64,000 nt of DNA from Brachybacterium sacelli. Its GTDB lineage: Bacteria > Actinomycetota > Actinomycetes > Actinomycetales > Dermabacteraceae. The position numbers and the translations under genes are program-made. This document shows, in pieces, positions 1-8,972 of the stretch (position 1 is its first letter; every line of letters starts with the position of its first letter). Location: positions 744,001-808,000 of the forward strand of contig NZ_JAGIOD010000001.1 of the NCBI RefSeq assembly GCF_017876545.1, in the 5' to 3' direction. The notes under the pieces were generated by a model. That model was not told where the DNA came from, made no database searches, and saw only the letters and a list, made by a program, of their open reading frames with translations.

Positions 1-348
1 CCCCGTCACATCTCCCCGGAGACCTGGCGCGCCCGCCTCGAGCTCATCCGCAGCGATCCGACGCTCGCCAAGGCGCTGGCCGACCAGGTCGCCGCCAAGA
101 ACGACGACCTCGAGGCCCTCGTCTCCCGGCGCATCCGCACGCGATACGCCGCCTCCGGGATGACCCCGGGGACGGCCGAGACCGCCGAGGTGCTGATCGC
201 CCGCCAGACCGGGTTCATCGTCGCCATGTGGTGGGGCATCGCCCGCTACGCCATCCAGACCTCGGTCGAGAACCCCGAGACCAGCACCGAGGAGCTCATC
301 GAGTCCCTCCTCGACACCTTCACCCTCATCCAGGAAGCAGAGCTATGA
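1..348 (+). CDS. TetR-family transcriptional regulator, C-terminal part (5' end outside window)
   Basis: The frame is open from the first base and ends at TGA 346-348, leaving about 115 residues. They form a helical segment of the TetR ligand-binding type, with an amphipathic stretch around [18 protein letters not shown]. The DNA-binding helix-turn-helix would lie left of the window. The stop overlaps the ATG of the next gene (ATGA), so the two are translationally coupled. A TetR repressor directly ahead of a DHA2 exporter usually represses it, so I infer a local autoregulated repressor of drug efflux. Family assignment rests on context and helix pattern. Confidence 0.7.
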   Translation, partial: PRHISPETWRARLELIRSDPTLAKALADQVAAKNDDLEALVSRRIRTRYAASGMTPGTAETAEVLIARQTGFIVAMWWGIARYAIQTSVENPETSTEELIESLLDTFTLIQEAEL

Positions 349-2276
349 CCACCCTCCAGACTGCTGCTCCCGCGCCCGCCGCGCGCCGGGAGAGCGGCAG
401 CGGCACCCGCCTGGTCCCGCTGTTCGCCGGGCTCCTCGTCGCGATGTTCCTCGCGGCGCTGGACCAGACCATCTTCTCCACCGCCCTGCCCACGATCGTG
501 GGCGATCTCGACGGGGTCGACCAGATGCTGTGGGTGACCACGGCCTACCTGCTCGCCTCGACGATCATGATGCCCATCTACGGCAAGCTCGGCGACCTCA
601 TCGGCCGCAAGCCCCTGCTGCTCTTCGCACTCAGCGTGTTCGTCGCCGGATCGCTCGTCGGGGCGCTCGCCGGGAACATGAGCGTGCTCATCATCGGTCG
701 TGCCGTCCAGGGCATCGGCGGCGGCGGGCTGATGCTGCTGGCGCAGGCGATCATCGCCGACGTCGTCCCCGCCCGTGAGCGCGGAAAGTACATGGGCGTC
801 ATGGGCGCCGTGTTCGGACTGTCCTCGGTGATCGGCCCGCTGCTGGGCGGCTGGTTCACCGAGAGCCTGAGCTGGCGCTGGGGCTTCTGGCTGAACGTGC
901 CGCTGGGGATCCTCGCGATCCTCGCCGCGGTGTTCTTCCTGAAGCTGCCCAAGACCTCGCAGCGCGCCCGCCTGGACGTCCTCGGCATCGCCACCATGGC
1001 GATCGCCGTGACCTCGCTGATCCTCGCGACCTCCTGGGGTGGCAACACCTACGAGTGGGGCTCCTGGCAGATCATCGGGCTGTTCGTGGCCACAGCCGTG
1101 TTCGGCGCCCTGTTCGTGCTGGCCGAGCGCTTCGCCGCCGAGCCGATCATCCCGCTGCACCTGTTCCGCAAGCGCAACTTCGTGCTCACGACGGTCGCTG
1201 CCCTCGTGATCGCCATCGCCATGTTCGGCGCCATCGGCTACATGCCCACCTATCTGCAGATGTCCACGGGCGTCAGCGCGACCGAGTCCGGTCTGATGCT
1301 GCTGCCGATGGTGGCGGGCCTGCTCATCACCTCGATCGCCTCGGGCCAGATCGTCTCGCGGACGGGCCGCTACAAGTGGGCACCGATCCTGTCGATGCTG
1401 ATCGCCGCGCTCGGCGTGTTCCTGCTGTCCACGATGCAGGCCGACACGGCCACCTGGGTGATCATGGCGCACATGTTCGTGCTCGGCGCCGGGCTGGGCA
1501 TCGGCATGCAGAACCTGGTGCTCATCGTGCAGAACACCTTCCCGAGCTCCGAGGTCGGCACCGCGACCGCGTCGAACAACTTCTTCCGCCAGATCGGTGC
1601 CTCGCTCGGGTCGGCGGTCGTCGGCTCGGTGTTCACCAGCCGCCTCACCGACCTGCTGAGCGAGCGCATGCCCGCCCAGGCCGCGGCCCAGATGGGCGGC
1701 GGCGGGGACACCAACTCGCTCACCCCGGAGCTCGTGCAGTACCTGCCCGAGAAGATCCAGGACGTCGTCGTCGGCGCCTACACCGACGCGCTGACCCCGG
1801 TCTTCCTGTGGCTGGTCCCGCTGCTGGGCGCGGCCTTCGTGATCGTGCTGTTCATCAAGGAGGTCCCGCTGGCCACCACGGTCGACGCCTCGGGCTCGAC
1901 CGACGCGGCCACCGCTCCCACCGCAGCCGCCACGGCCACCGGGGCCCTCGCCCCGCTGCCGGGTCGGAACGAGGAGGACCTGCGCCTGGGCCTGGTGCTC
2001 TCCCTGATCGTCCAGCGTGCCCGCACGGCGGATTCGGACTCCGAGCTGACCATCGCCCTGGCCCGCCTCGCCGGCGACCACCCGGGCAGCACCTCGGAGC
2101 GCGCCGAGCATGCGGTGCGCACGCTGATCACCCCGGCGGCGCTCGCCCTCCTGGACGGCGCCGACGGCGACCCCGGCACGGAGCGCCCCGGGCGTCACCG
2201 CGCCCAGGACGCCCAGGGCACCGACACCGCCTCGGAGCCCGCCCTCATGACCCCTCAGCTCGCTGCCCAGTCCTGA
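345..2276 (+). CDS. DHA2-family (EmrB/QacA-like) MFS drug exporter
   Basis: 643 residues from the ATG that overlaps the TetR stop. Fourteen hydrophobic segments are expected for this subfamily and roughly that many are visible between residues 23 and 560. The first helix carries [13 protein letters not shown] (residues 39-51) and the loop after helix 2 carries the MFS motif A variant [11 protein letters not shown] (80-90). The protein is a cytoplasmic-membrane proton/drug antiporter by family. A tail of about 80 residues rich in Ala, Thr, Arg and Glu follows the last helix and is probably cytoplasmic. Two small membrane-protein genes follow on the same strand and may share the transcript. The substrate cannot be read from sequence. 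Confidence 0.9.
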   Translation: MTTLQTAAPAPAARRESGSGTRLVPLFAGLLVAMFLAALDQTIFSTALPTIVGDLDGVDQMLWVTTAYLLASTIMMPIYGKLGDLIGRKPLLLFALSVFVAGSLVGALAGNMSVLIIGRAVQGIGGGGLMLLAQAIIADVVPARERGKYMGVMGAVFGLSSVIGPLLGGWFTESLSWRWGFWLNVPLGILAILAAVFFLKLPKTSQRARLDVLGIATMAIAVTSLILATSWGGNTYEWGSWQIIGLFVATAVFGALFVLAERFAAEPIIPLHLFRKRNFVLTTVAALVIAIAMFGAIGYMPTYLQMSTGVSATESGLMLLPMVAGLLITSIASGQIVSRTGRYKWAPILSMLIAALGVFLLSTMQADTATWVIMAHMFVLGAGLGIGMQNLVLIVQNTFPSSEVGTATASNNFFRQIGASLGSAVVGSVFTSRLTDLLSERMPAQAAAQMGGGGDTNSLTPELVQYLPEKIQDVVVGAYTDALTPVFLWLVPLLGAAFVIVLFIKEVPLATTVDASGSTDAATAPTAAATATGALAPLPGRNEEDLRLGLVLSLIVQRARTADSDSELTIALARLAGDHPGSTSERAEHAVRTLITPAALALLDGADGDPGTERPGRHRAQDAQGTDTASEPALMTPQLAAQS

Positions 2277-2301
2277 GCAGCCTCTCGAAAGGACCTACCT
2301 C

Positions 2302-2772
2302 GTGACTCGTCGATTCGTCGGAGCGATCGCCTCGCTCCTCGCCCTGATGGCCGGACTCTGGCTCACGCTCTCGCCCTTCGCCCTCGGCTTCCAGCCGGAA
2401 GATGCCGACTGGACCGACGCGACCCTGACCGATGTGTGGACCGGCCTGCCGCTGGCACTCGTGGGCCTCGTGGGCCTGATCGTCTTCGCCAGCTCCCTGC
2501 GCACCCACATGGTGCAGGCCGGCTACATCACGCCGCGCCCTGCGCCGGCGCCCGCCCCGGTCCAGCCGGTCGCGCCCGCCGCCACCTCTGACAGCTCCCG
2601 CGAGATGGACGCCATGCTCGAGCCGCTGATCGCGGCCCTGGCCCGCGACCTCGACCGTGAGAGCACCGACCCGACCTCCTCCGCCCCGGAGGCCACCACC
2701 CACCGCGAGTACGGCCGCAGCGCCGTGGGCACCGACACCGGCGCCCAGGCTGCCGTCGCCGCCGACCGCTGA
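2302..2772 (+). CDS. Small SPW-repeat-like membrane protein (first of a tandem pair)
   Basis: 156 residues from a GTG, with AAAGGA about ten bases upstream. Two membrane helices lie at residues 5-28 and 48-66. The segment LSPFALGF followed by ADWTDATLTDVWTG resembles the SPW repeat, a short membrane module of unknown function. A Pro/Ala-rich linker and an acidic cytoplasmic tail fill the second half. The next gene repeats the same PF..GF...ADWT motif, so the two are probably duplicates. They follow the drug exporter after only 25 bases. Function unknown. Confidence 0.75.
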   Translation: MTRRFVGAIASLLALMAGLWLTLSPFALGFQPEDADWTDATLTDVWTGLPLALVGLVGLIVFASSLRTHMVQAGYITPRPAPAPAPVQPVAPAATSDSSREMDAMLEPLIAALARDLDRESTDPTSSAPEATTHREYGRSAVGTDTGAQAAVAADR

Positions 2773-2791
2773 TCGCGAAGGAGACACTGCC

Positions 2792-3133
2792 ATGACTGAG
2801 AACCTGCAGAACACCGCTGCATCCGCTCCCACTGCTACGCCCTCCGAGGGGCGGGCCGCCGCCCGCGTCGCCGAGCCCCTCAACGTGCTCGACAAGGTCG
2901 GGATGGGCATCCTGAGCCTGCTCGGACTGAGCGGGCTGTGGATGATGCTCGCCCCGTTCCTCGTCGGTTTCCAGAACCGCGGCGCCGACTGGACGGCCAG
3001 CACGACCAACGACTTCGTCGTCGGCCTCGTGCTCGCCGTGCTGTCCCTGGCCGCCGTGGTGACCGTCCTCGGCGGCGGACTCGCCGCCGTCGCGCGCACG
3101 GCGCAGCAGCGGGCCGCCCACGAGGACGCCTGA
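2792..3133 (+). CDS. Small SPW-repeat-like membrane protein (second of the pair)
   Basis: 113 residues from ATG 2792, which has AAGGAGA eight bases upstream. Two hydrophobic helices (about residues 34-55 and 73-98) flank MMLAPFLVGFQNRGADWTAS, which matches the equivalent segment of the preceding gene. The N-terminal 30 residues are polar and low-complexity. The tandem arrangement suggests the pair forms a small membrane complex or simply arose by duplication. A strong double hairpin follows immediately and probably ends the transcript. No known function. Confidence 0.75.
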   Translation: MTENLQNTAASAPTATPSEGRAAARVAEPLNVLDKVGMGILSLLGLSGLWMMLAPFLVGFQNRGADWTASTTNDFVVGLVLAVLSLAAVVTVLGGGLAAVARTAQQRAAHEDA

Positions 3134-3134
3134 A

Positions 3135-3209
3135 GCCCCCTCCACCGGGGGCCGAGCCGCCCCGTACGACCAGACGGCCGCAGCGTCCCTCCCCGGGAGG
3201 CTGCGGCCG
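3135..3209 (+). terminator. Double hairpin ending the TetR-exporter-SPW transcript
   Basis: Directly after the stop codon there is a short hairpin, GCCCCC-6 nt-GGGGGC (3135-3152). A longer one follows with arms CGGCCGCAGC (3175-3184) and GCTGCGGCCG (3200-3209), whose loop contains CCTCC/GGAGG. No U-tract follows, which is usual in high-GC actinobacteria. Confidence 0.6.
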
Positions 3210-3354
3210 CTCTCGTGCCGCGGTCGATCTCGGCACGGCGCCGCGTCGAAACACTGGTGCCCGGCCGGCATGTCGCGCATAGTGGTGTCCGACGAGGGCC
3301 GGCGCGCCGGCCCCGAGTCCGCGCCGGGCCGTAAGCACCGGGTGAGGAGACGCT

Positions 3355-3984
3355 GTGAGACACCGCCGCCGAGCCGGTCACCGGCTGGAGCTGGACTCCC
3401 TGCCGCCTGCCGTCGCCACCGCTCTCGACGCGGCGATGCGCGGCGAGGAGGTCACGCTCACCAGGTCCGGTGACGCGCTCGGCACTCTCGGGTTCCGCTC
3501 CTCGACCCTGGAGGGCACGGTCCTCGCCGAGCCTGATCACCCTGAGGATCAGGCTCCGGCTCCGGAGGGAGTCACCGTGGTCGCGACGGCGATGCAGCTC
3601 TCAGAGACCGCGCGCGGTCGGCTCTCCGACGAGCTCGGGAGCGAGTACGTCGTCCTGGACCTCCACGAGGCGCCGGCCAGCACGGACGTCCTGCTCGTCC
3701 CGCCGCTCAGCCCGCAGCTGCTCGGGGCGCTGTGCCGGCAGTTCCCCCGCGCCCGGGTGCTGATCACGGAGATCGAGGACGAGGAGCTCGGCGTCCACTA
3801 CGCCGGGCCCGTCACCCGGATGCTCGAAGCGGGAGCCACCGCGTACCTCCCACCGCGACCGCTGCCCGAGACCGCCACCGCCGTCCACTCCCACCTGACC
3901 AGGAGCGACCGCGCCGCACTCGAACCGCCCCGGGCCGATGCCGACCAGGTGGAGTCCGACGACGACAGGCACCTCCTTGAGTGA
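3355..3984 (+). CDS. Unknown protein with antitoxin-like N-terminus and receiver-like C-terminal half
   Basis: 209 residues from GTG 3355, chosen because GAGGAG lies seven bases upstream. I do not recognise the family. The first 45 residues (LPPAVATALDAAM then EEVTLTRSGDALGTLGF) look like the small beta-rich segment of Phd/AbrB-like antitoxins. The second half alternates hydrophobic strands and helices: VVLDLHEAP, VLLVPPLSP, ARVLITEIED, then MLEAGATAYLPPRPL. That last segment echoes the end of a CheY-type receiver, where a Lys-Pro normally follows. No clear phospho-acceptor site is seen. It is a lone gene facing a leftward operon. Function unknown. Confidence 0.55.
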   Translation: MRHRRRAGHRLELDSLPPAVATALDAAMRGEEVTLTRSGDALGTLGFRSSTLEGTVLAEPDHPEDQAPAPEGVTVVATAMQLSETARGRLSDELGSEYVVLDLHEAPASTDVLLVPPLSPQLLGALCRQFPRARVLITEIEDEELGVHYAGPVTRMLEAGATAYLPPRPLPETATAVHSHLTRSDRAALEPPRADADQVESDDDRHLLE

Positions 3985-4030
3985 CGACCGGCTCGCCCTG
4001 GCCCACCGCCTGCGGGCGCGGTGAGGGGTT

Positions 4031-4984
4031 TCAGCCTTTGATGGAGCCTTCGGTGAGGCCGCCGCGCCAGAAGCGTTGCAGTACCAGGATGAGGATCGCC
4101 AGCGGGATCACCGACAACAGGGCACCGCCGGTTGTGAGCTGGTAGAACTCCGGCAGCCGGTCGGTCTGGGCCCGCCAGTTGTCCAGCCCCAGCGTGATCG
4201 GATACAACTTCTCGTCCGCCAGCATCACCAACGGCAGCATGTAGTTGTTCCAGATCGCCACGAACTGGAACAACACGATCGTCACGATCGCCGGCGTCAA
4301 CTGCGGCAACGCGAGACGGTGGAACAACCCCAGCTCCCCCACCCCATCGATCCGGCCCGCCTCCAACAACTCATCAGGCACCGCCGCACTGGCGTAGATC
4401 GAGGCCAGGAACAACCCGAACGGGCTCACCAGCGACGGGATCAACACCGACCAGTACGTGTTCGTGATCCCGATCGAGCTGAACAAGAAGAACAACGGCA
4501 ACGCCACCGCCGTACCGGGCACCAGCACCCCACCCAGCACCAGGACATAGACGAAACGTCGCCCCGGGAAACGGTACTTCGCCAGCGCGTACCCCGCGGC
4601 GACCGCGAAATACGTCGCCAGCACCGACCCCACCCCGGCATACAGCACCGAGTTCACCGCCCAGCGGGGGAAGATACCGCCGTTGGCCGACAGCACCGCC
4701 TTGATGTTCTCCCACAGCTGGAAGCTCTCCCCGAACCAGAACCCACTGGTGCCGAACAGATCCTCCGTCGACTTGGTGGCATTGATGACCACCCAGTACA
4801 CCGGGACCAGGAAATAGATCGCCACCACCGCCAAGATCGCGGTGACCAGGATCGTCGTCGTCGGCTTCCGCCCCGCATCACGAGTCCCGGCCCGACCATC
4901 CCCCTCCCGCGCACGCGCCGGGGACGCCTTCCGCCGCCCCGCCACGGGATCCTGCCTGTGCTGCGTATCGTTCGAGGTGGTCAT
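4031..4984 (-). CDS. Carbohydrate ABC transporter permease (MalG type)
   Basis: 317 residues from ATG 4984, whose ATGA overlaps the stop of the upstream permease. An in-frame ATG at 5002 is less likely. A polar Arg/Ala-rich head precedes six membrane helices. The EAA loop reads EAGRIDGVGELGLFHRLALP, the docking site for the ATPase, and the protein ends ...GGLTEGSIKG as MalG-type permeases do. It is the third cistron of a leftward binding protein-permease-permease operon. No ATPase gene is near, so a shared MsiK-like ATPase is inferred. Confidence 0.92.
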   Translation of the reverse strand: MTTSNDTQHRQDPVAGRRKASPARAREGDGRAGTRDAGRKPTTTILVTAILAVVAIYFLVPVYWVVINATKSTEDLFGTSGFWFGESFQLWENIKAVLSANGGIFPRWAVNSVLYAGVGSVLATYFAVAAGYALAKYRFPGRRFVYVLVLGGVLVPGTAVALPLFFLFSSIGITNTYWSVLIPSLVSPFGLFLASIYASAAVPDELLEAGRIDGVGELGLFHRLALPQLTPAIVTIVLFQFVAIWNNYMLPLVMLADEKLYPITLGLDNWRAQTDRLPEFYQLTTGGALLSVIPLAILILVLQRFWRGGLTEGSIKG

Positions 4985-5865
4985 CGACGCTTCTCCGTCC
5001 ACGAGGAGATTCCCAGCGCGACCGCTGAGAGGAGGAACGCGGAGACCGCGATGATCACGGCCTGCGCGGCCGCCATACCCACATCGTTGTACTGGAACGC
5101 GAAGGCATAAGCGGACATATTCGGGGTGTACTCCGAGGTGATCCCCGCACTCATCGTCTGCATCAACCGCGGCTCGGCGAACAGCTGCAGCGTCCCGATG
5201 ATCGAGAAGATGATCGTCAACATCAACGCCGGCCGGATCAACGGCAGCTGGATCGCCATCGCCACCTTGAACCCGCTGGCACCGTCGATCTTCGCCGCCT
5301 CGTACAACTCACCCGGGATCGCCTTCAGCTGCGCAATGATGATCAACATGTTGTACCCCGTATACGTCCAGGTCACGATGTTCGCGATCGACCACAACAC
5401 CATGTTCGGGCCCAGGAAGTCGATCTCCAACCCCACCCAGCCCAGCACGTCCACGATCGGCGACAACCCCGGGATGTACAGGAACGACCACAAGATCGTC
5501 GCGATCACCCCCGGGATCCCGTACGGCAAGAAATACGTCGCCCGGAAAAAGCCCGGCCACTTCGCGTTCGCCGTCTCCAACAACAACGCCAACACCGTCG
5601 CCGCCACGATCATCACCGTGACCTGCACGATACCGAACAGGACCATCCGCCCGATCGACTCCACGAAGTTCGCATTCGACAACGCCTTCACGTAGTTCTC
5701 GAACCCCGCGAAACTATTCGTGAGACCACCCTCACCCAACAACCCCGACCGCTCCACCGAACTGAACGAATACCCGATCGCCATCACGATCGGCACGATC
5801 ATCGTCCCGATGAAAACCACCAGAAACGGAGCCAACAACACCCACGGAGCACTCCTCGACCTCAT
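4981..5865 (-). CDS. Carbohydrate ABC transporter permease (MalF type)
   Basis: 294 residues with about six membrane helices, starting APWVLLAPFLVVFIGTM as in MalF/UgpA-type sugar permeases. The EAA loop is YEAAKIDGASGFKVAMAIQL at about residues 187-206. The start overlaps the end of the binding-protein gene by four bases and the stop overlaps the next permease, so all three are translationally coupled. It forms the membrane pore with the MalG-type partner. The protein has no N-terminal extension. The transported sugar cannot be assigned. Confidence 0.92.
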   Translation of the reverse strand: MRSRSAPWVLLAPFLVVFIGTMIVPIVMAIGYSFSSVERSGLLGEGGLTNSFAGFENYVKALSNANFVESIGRMVLFGIVQVTVMIVAATVLALLLETANAKWPGFFRATYFLPYGIPGVIATILWSFLYIPGLSPIVDVLGWVGLEIDFLGPNMVLWSIANIVTWTYTGYNMLIIIAQLKAIPGELYEAAKIDGASGFKVAMAIQLPLIRPALMLTIIFSIIGTLQLFAEPRLMQTMSAGITSEYTPNMSAYAFAFQYNDVGMAAAQAVIIAVSAFLLSAVALGISSWTEKRR

Positions 5866-7202
5866 CGCGCCTCCTCCGCATCCAAACCCATATCCCGCAT
5901 GATCTGCACGATCTCCCGCTGCGAGTTCGCGAACATGTCCGTCAGCGACACCGTGCCGTTGGCGGCGCCCGTCATCCCGTCACCGATGATCGTGCTGACC
6001 CGCTGCATGAGCGGCGCCCAGGTCCAGTCGAGATTCTGTCCCTCCGCCATCGGCACGATCACCTCTTCGTTGTAGCTCTGGCCCGAGAAGAACTCGGACG
6101 GCTGCTTCCGGGCCTCTCCGATGTAGTCCTTGGCCGTCGACCAGCCGATGCCGGAGTACTCGATCATCGCGTCGATCCCTTCCGGCTCCGTGCACATCCA
6201 GGTCAGGAACTCGACCGCCTCGGCCGGATGCTTGCTGTTGGCCAGGACCACGGCGGACGAGCTGCCGGAGACCCCGGAGGCGTAGCCGACCCCGCTCCCC
6301 CACACGGGCATGGGCGCCACCGCCCATTTCCCGGAGCCACCGGGCACCGATTCGATCAGGGCGTCGGCCCAGGAACCGCTGATGGAGGCGAGCACGTTTC
6401 CTTCCGCGGCGGCGGCGTACCACGGGGTCGTCTGCGGACCGTAGTTGGTGTTGATGATCTTCTCCGCGAAGATCTGGTCCCAGAACTCCGCGACGCGCAT
6501 CGAGGGCTCGTCGGTCATGTCCACGATCCACCCGTCGCCCTCGGGGCGGAACCAGGTGGCGCCGGACTGCATGACCCAGGCGATCGGGGCGTACCCGTCG
6601 GAGGGGTCCAAGGTCAGGAAGCTCTTGCCGGCCTCGGAGACGATTCCCGCAGTCTCGTGGAACTCCTCCCAGGTGGCCGGCGGGCGCAGCCCCAGCTCCT
6701 CCTCGAGCACCTCCCGGTTGTAGAAGGTCGCGACCGGGCCGTAGTCCTGCGGCACCGCCCAGATGCCATCCGCGACCTTCACCTGGTTGATCGCGCTCGG
6801 CTCGAACTGGTCCTCCTGCTCCGCGAAGCCATAGCGTGCCAGGTCCGTGAGCGCCCCGGCGAGGGCGAACTCGGGCACCGACCGCATGTCGACGTGGCCG
6901 ATGTCGGGGCCGCCACCGGCCGCGACCGCGGAGAGCATCTTGGCGTAGCCGCCGCCATCACCGCCCGGAATCCACGTCACCTCGACCTGGATCCGATCCT
7001 GGAACCCGTTGAAGATGTCGCAGACCTTCTGCAGATCCTTGTACCAGGACCAGTACGTCAGGGTCACGGGGGCGTCGGACGCAGGAATCGTGGGTTCGAC
7101 GTTCACCCCGTTCTGGGCGGGCGGCGCGCACGCGGCCAGGGCAGAGGCCGTCAAGGCCGCCCCGGTTCCCGCCAGCGCGGAACGTCGTGTCAGGCGTGAC
7201 AT
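5862..7202 (-). CDS. Sugar-binding lipoprotein of ABC importer
   Basis: 446 residues. The signal peptide has twin arginines (TRRSALAG) and a lipobox LAAC with Cys25, so it is probably exported by Tat and lipid-anchored on the outer face of the membrane. The mature part begins with the usual VTLTYWSWYKDLQKVCDIFN segment of family-1 sugar-binding proteins and contains WAVPQDYGPVATFYNREVLE. GAGGAGG lies eleven bases before ATG 7202. It delivers a carbohydrate to the two downstream permeases. An oxidoreductase lies upstream on the same strand behind a probable terminator. Confidence 0.92.
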   Translation of the reverse strand: MSRLTRRSALAGTGAALTASALAACAPPAQNGVNVEPTIPASDAPVTLTYWSWYKDLQKVCDIFNGFQDRIQVEVTWIPGGDGGGYAKMLSAVAAGGGPDIGHVDMRSVPEFALAGALTDLARYGFAEQEDQFEPSAINQVKVADGIWAVPQDYGPVATFYNREVLEEELGLRPPATWEEFHETAGIVSEAGKSFLTLDPSDGYAPIAWVMQSGATWFRPEGDGWIVDMTDEPSMRVAEFWDQIFAEKIINTNYGPQTTPWYAAAAEGNVLASISGSWADALIESVPGGSGKWAVAPMPVWGSGVGYASGVSGSSSAVVLANSKHPAEAVEFLTWMCTEPEGIDAMIEYSGIGWSTAKDYIGEARKQPSEFFSGQSYNEEVIVPMAEGQNLDWTWAPLMQRVSTIIGDGMTGAANGTVSLTDMFANSQREIVQIMRDMGLDAEEAR

Positions 7203-7234
7203 CGGTGCTTGTCAATCCTCCTCGTCGAGGGACG

Positions 7235-7251
7235 CGACCACAGTGTGGTCG
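7235..7251. promoter_or_regulatory. Candidate operator upstream of the sugar-binding-protein operon
   Basis: CGACCACAGTGTGGTCG is a perfect 8-base inverted repeat with one central base, 33 bases before the start of the leftward binding-protein gene. It lies in the leader or promoter region. The symmetry fits a dimeric repressor site, but a small leader hairpin is also possible. No regulator gene is adjacent. Confidence 0.4.
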
Positions 7252-7346
7252 GGAAACTTCTCCGTCTCTGCGTCGACGGATTCTTGACCGGACCTGCCCC
7301 GGTGCTGCGGCGGATCACCCTGGCACTGGGATGCCTTGATACCGAG

Positions 7347-7403
7347 CGAGTGCGACGTCCAGACGGATCTGCGAGCGCCGGATCCGGCGGGACGTCGCAC
7401 TCG
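7347..7403 (-). terminator. Nested hairpin between oxidoreductase and binding-protein genes
   Basis: Arms CGAGTGCGACGTCC (7347-7360) and GGACGTCGCACTCG (7390-7403) are a perfect 14-base inverted repeat. Inside lies a second palindrome, CGCCGGATCCGGCG (7376-7389). It sits 41 bases beyond the stop of the leftward oxidoreductase gene, so it most likely ends that transcript and separates it from the transporter operon. Confidence 0.6.
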
Positions 7404-7444
7404 ATGCGCGGTGGCGCGCCGTACCCCGACGCCCGCGGCCCGGG

Positions 7445-8581
7445 TCAGGCCGTCGCAGGTACGTCGGTGAGGGTGATGGCGTGGGGGTCGAAGTCGGCGG
7501 GCATGGGTTCGACCTCGGTGAAGGTGGAGTCGACGTCGATGATCGACCCCTCGGAGATGGCGGTCTCGATGGCGACCATGACGTCCAGGACGTGGGCGGC
7601 GATCTCTCCCTGAGCGCGGTGGGGAACACCGGCACGGATCGCGCGGGCCATCTCCAACACACCCAGCCCCCGCCCGGTGGTCGCCCCCGTGGCCGGCACC
7701 GGGGACGCCGACTCCCCGCGATAAGCGGTCAGCGCCGAATCACCCTCGAACACGTTGGGGTCGGGGAACGCGAGAGTCGCCTCGGTGCCGTAGACCTCGA
7801 CGAACCCGGCCCGCTTGTGCGGGGAGTCGAAACTCAGCAGCACCGTCGCGTTCTGCCCCGAGGCGAAGCTCAACAGCGCCGCCACCTGAGTGGGCACCGT
7901 GACGTCGAAGACCTCACCAGCCTTGGGACCCGAACCGATGGTGCGCTGCTGACGCGCCCGGGAGCCGACCGCGGACACGCGCGTGACGGGGCCGAGGGCG
8001 AGGACCAGGGTGGTCGCGTAATACGGGGCGATGTCATACAACGGCCCCGCCCCCTCCTGGAACAGGAACGCGGGATTGGGATGCCAGTCCTCCGGGCCCG
8101 GGGTCTGGAACAGGGTCAGCGCGCTGGCCGGGGCCCCGATCGAGCCGTCCCGCAGGGTCCGCAGCGCGGTCTGGATCCCCGCGCCGAGCACCGTGTCCGG
8201 GGCGCCGCCCACGCGCACGCCCGCCGCGTCAGCCGCCTCCAACAGAGCCTTCGCGTCGGCGGGCTCGGTGGTGATCGGCTTCTCCGTCCACACATGCTTA
8301 CCCGCCGCCACGATCGAACGGGAGACCTCGGCGTGGGCGGTGGGGATCGTCAGGTTGATGACGATCTCCACCCCGGGATGATCCAGCACGTCCTGCGCAG
8401 TGCCGGACGCGGGGACACCGAACTCCTCGGCGCGCTGCGCGGCGGCCTCGGGAAACAGGTCACCGACGATGTGGACGACCACATCCGGGAACGAAGTCAG
8501 GTTCTTGAGGTACTCGGCAGAGATCGTGCCGGCACCGATGAGGCCGACACCGACAGGACGAGCGGGAGCTGACGTATACAG
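7445..8581 (-). CDS. Gfo/Idh/MocA-family NAD(P)-dependent oxidoreductase, probably CTG start
   Basis: The protein begins with the Rossmann segment VGVGLIGAGTISAEYL, then has the family motif AGKHVWTEKPITT near residue 105 and the C-terminal alpha/beta fold used to bind a sugar or inositol substrate. The frame is open to GTG 8743, but the extra 54 residues are Arg-rich and unlike the family. GAGGAG at 8593-8588 stands six bases before an in-frame CTG at 8581, and no ATG, GTG or TTG fits between. I therefore choose CTG, giving 378 residues. It lies upstream of a sugar importer and probably oxidises or reduces the imported sugar or a derivative. Confidence 0.8.
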   Translation of the reverse strand: MYTSAPARPVGVGLIGAGTISAEYLKNLTSFPDVVVHIVGDLFPEAAAQRAEEFGVPASGTAQDVLDHPGVEIVINLTIPTAHAEVSRSIVAAGKHVWTEKPITTEPADAKALLEAADAAGVRVGGAPDTVLGAGIQTALRTLRDGSIGAPASALTLFQTPGPEDWHPNPAFLFQEGAGPLYDIAPYYATTLVLALGPVTRVSAVGSRARQQRTIGSGPKAGEVFDVTVPTQVAALLSFASGQNATVLLSFDSPHKRAGFVEVYGTEATLAFPDPNVFEGDSALTAYRGESASPVPATGATTGRGLGVLEMARAIRAGVPHRAQGEIAAHVLDVMVAIETAISEGSIIDVDSTFTEVEPMPADFDPHAITLTDVPATA

Positions 8582-8767
8582 GAGAATCTCCTCGTGAGGA
8601 CGGACTGGACGATCGACGACGGGGTCTGCCTCGGCACGTAGGCACCCCGACGAGGGCTTCGTCGACGTCCGTCCTGACCGCTCCGGCGCGAAGCTCAGAG
8701 GGCGACGGGAGCGCCGTGGACGCCGCGAAGAGCCGATGAGCACCGTGGGCGCTTAATCGGTTCGGAG

Positions 8768-8797
8768 ATTATTCCCACGTCGTAGAGGTGATGTCAA
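8768..8797 (-). promoter_or_regulatory. Sigma-70-type promoter for the oxidoreductase
   Basis: On the minus strand TTGACA (8797-8792) is followed by 18 bases and AATAAT (8773-8768). The -35 box is perfect and the -10 box matches at five of six positions. Transcription would begin near 8761, giving a leader of about 180 bases before the proposed CTG start, or about 18 before GTG 8743. The 230-base gap to the next gene holds nothing else I can identify. Confidence 0.6.
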
Positions 8798-8972
8798 AAG
8801 GGTGACACCGACCGAGAACCTGGGCGGCGAGCAGCCCCCGAAGCGCTCCACGTGATCGCAGGTCAAGCCCCGGATCGGGGACGGGATACCTGGATGGAGA
8901 CGGGCTCGCAGTCGCCCCGGTGGAATGCACACGTCGGCTTTTGGTCGACGAAGTCCGAGGGACCCGGACCTG

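Noticed and set aside
246-2198. Minus-strand frame of 650 codons opposite the MFS exporter
   Set aside because: Low-complexity His/Arg/Gly sequence typical of antisense frames in high-GC DNA.
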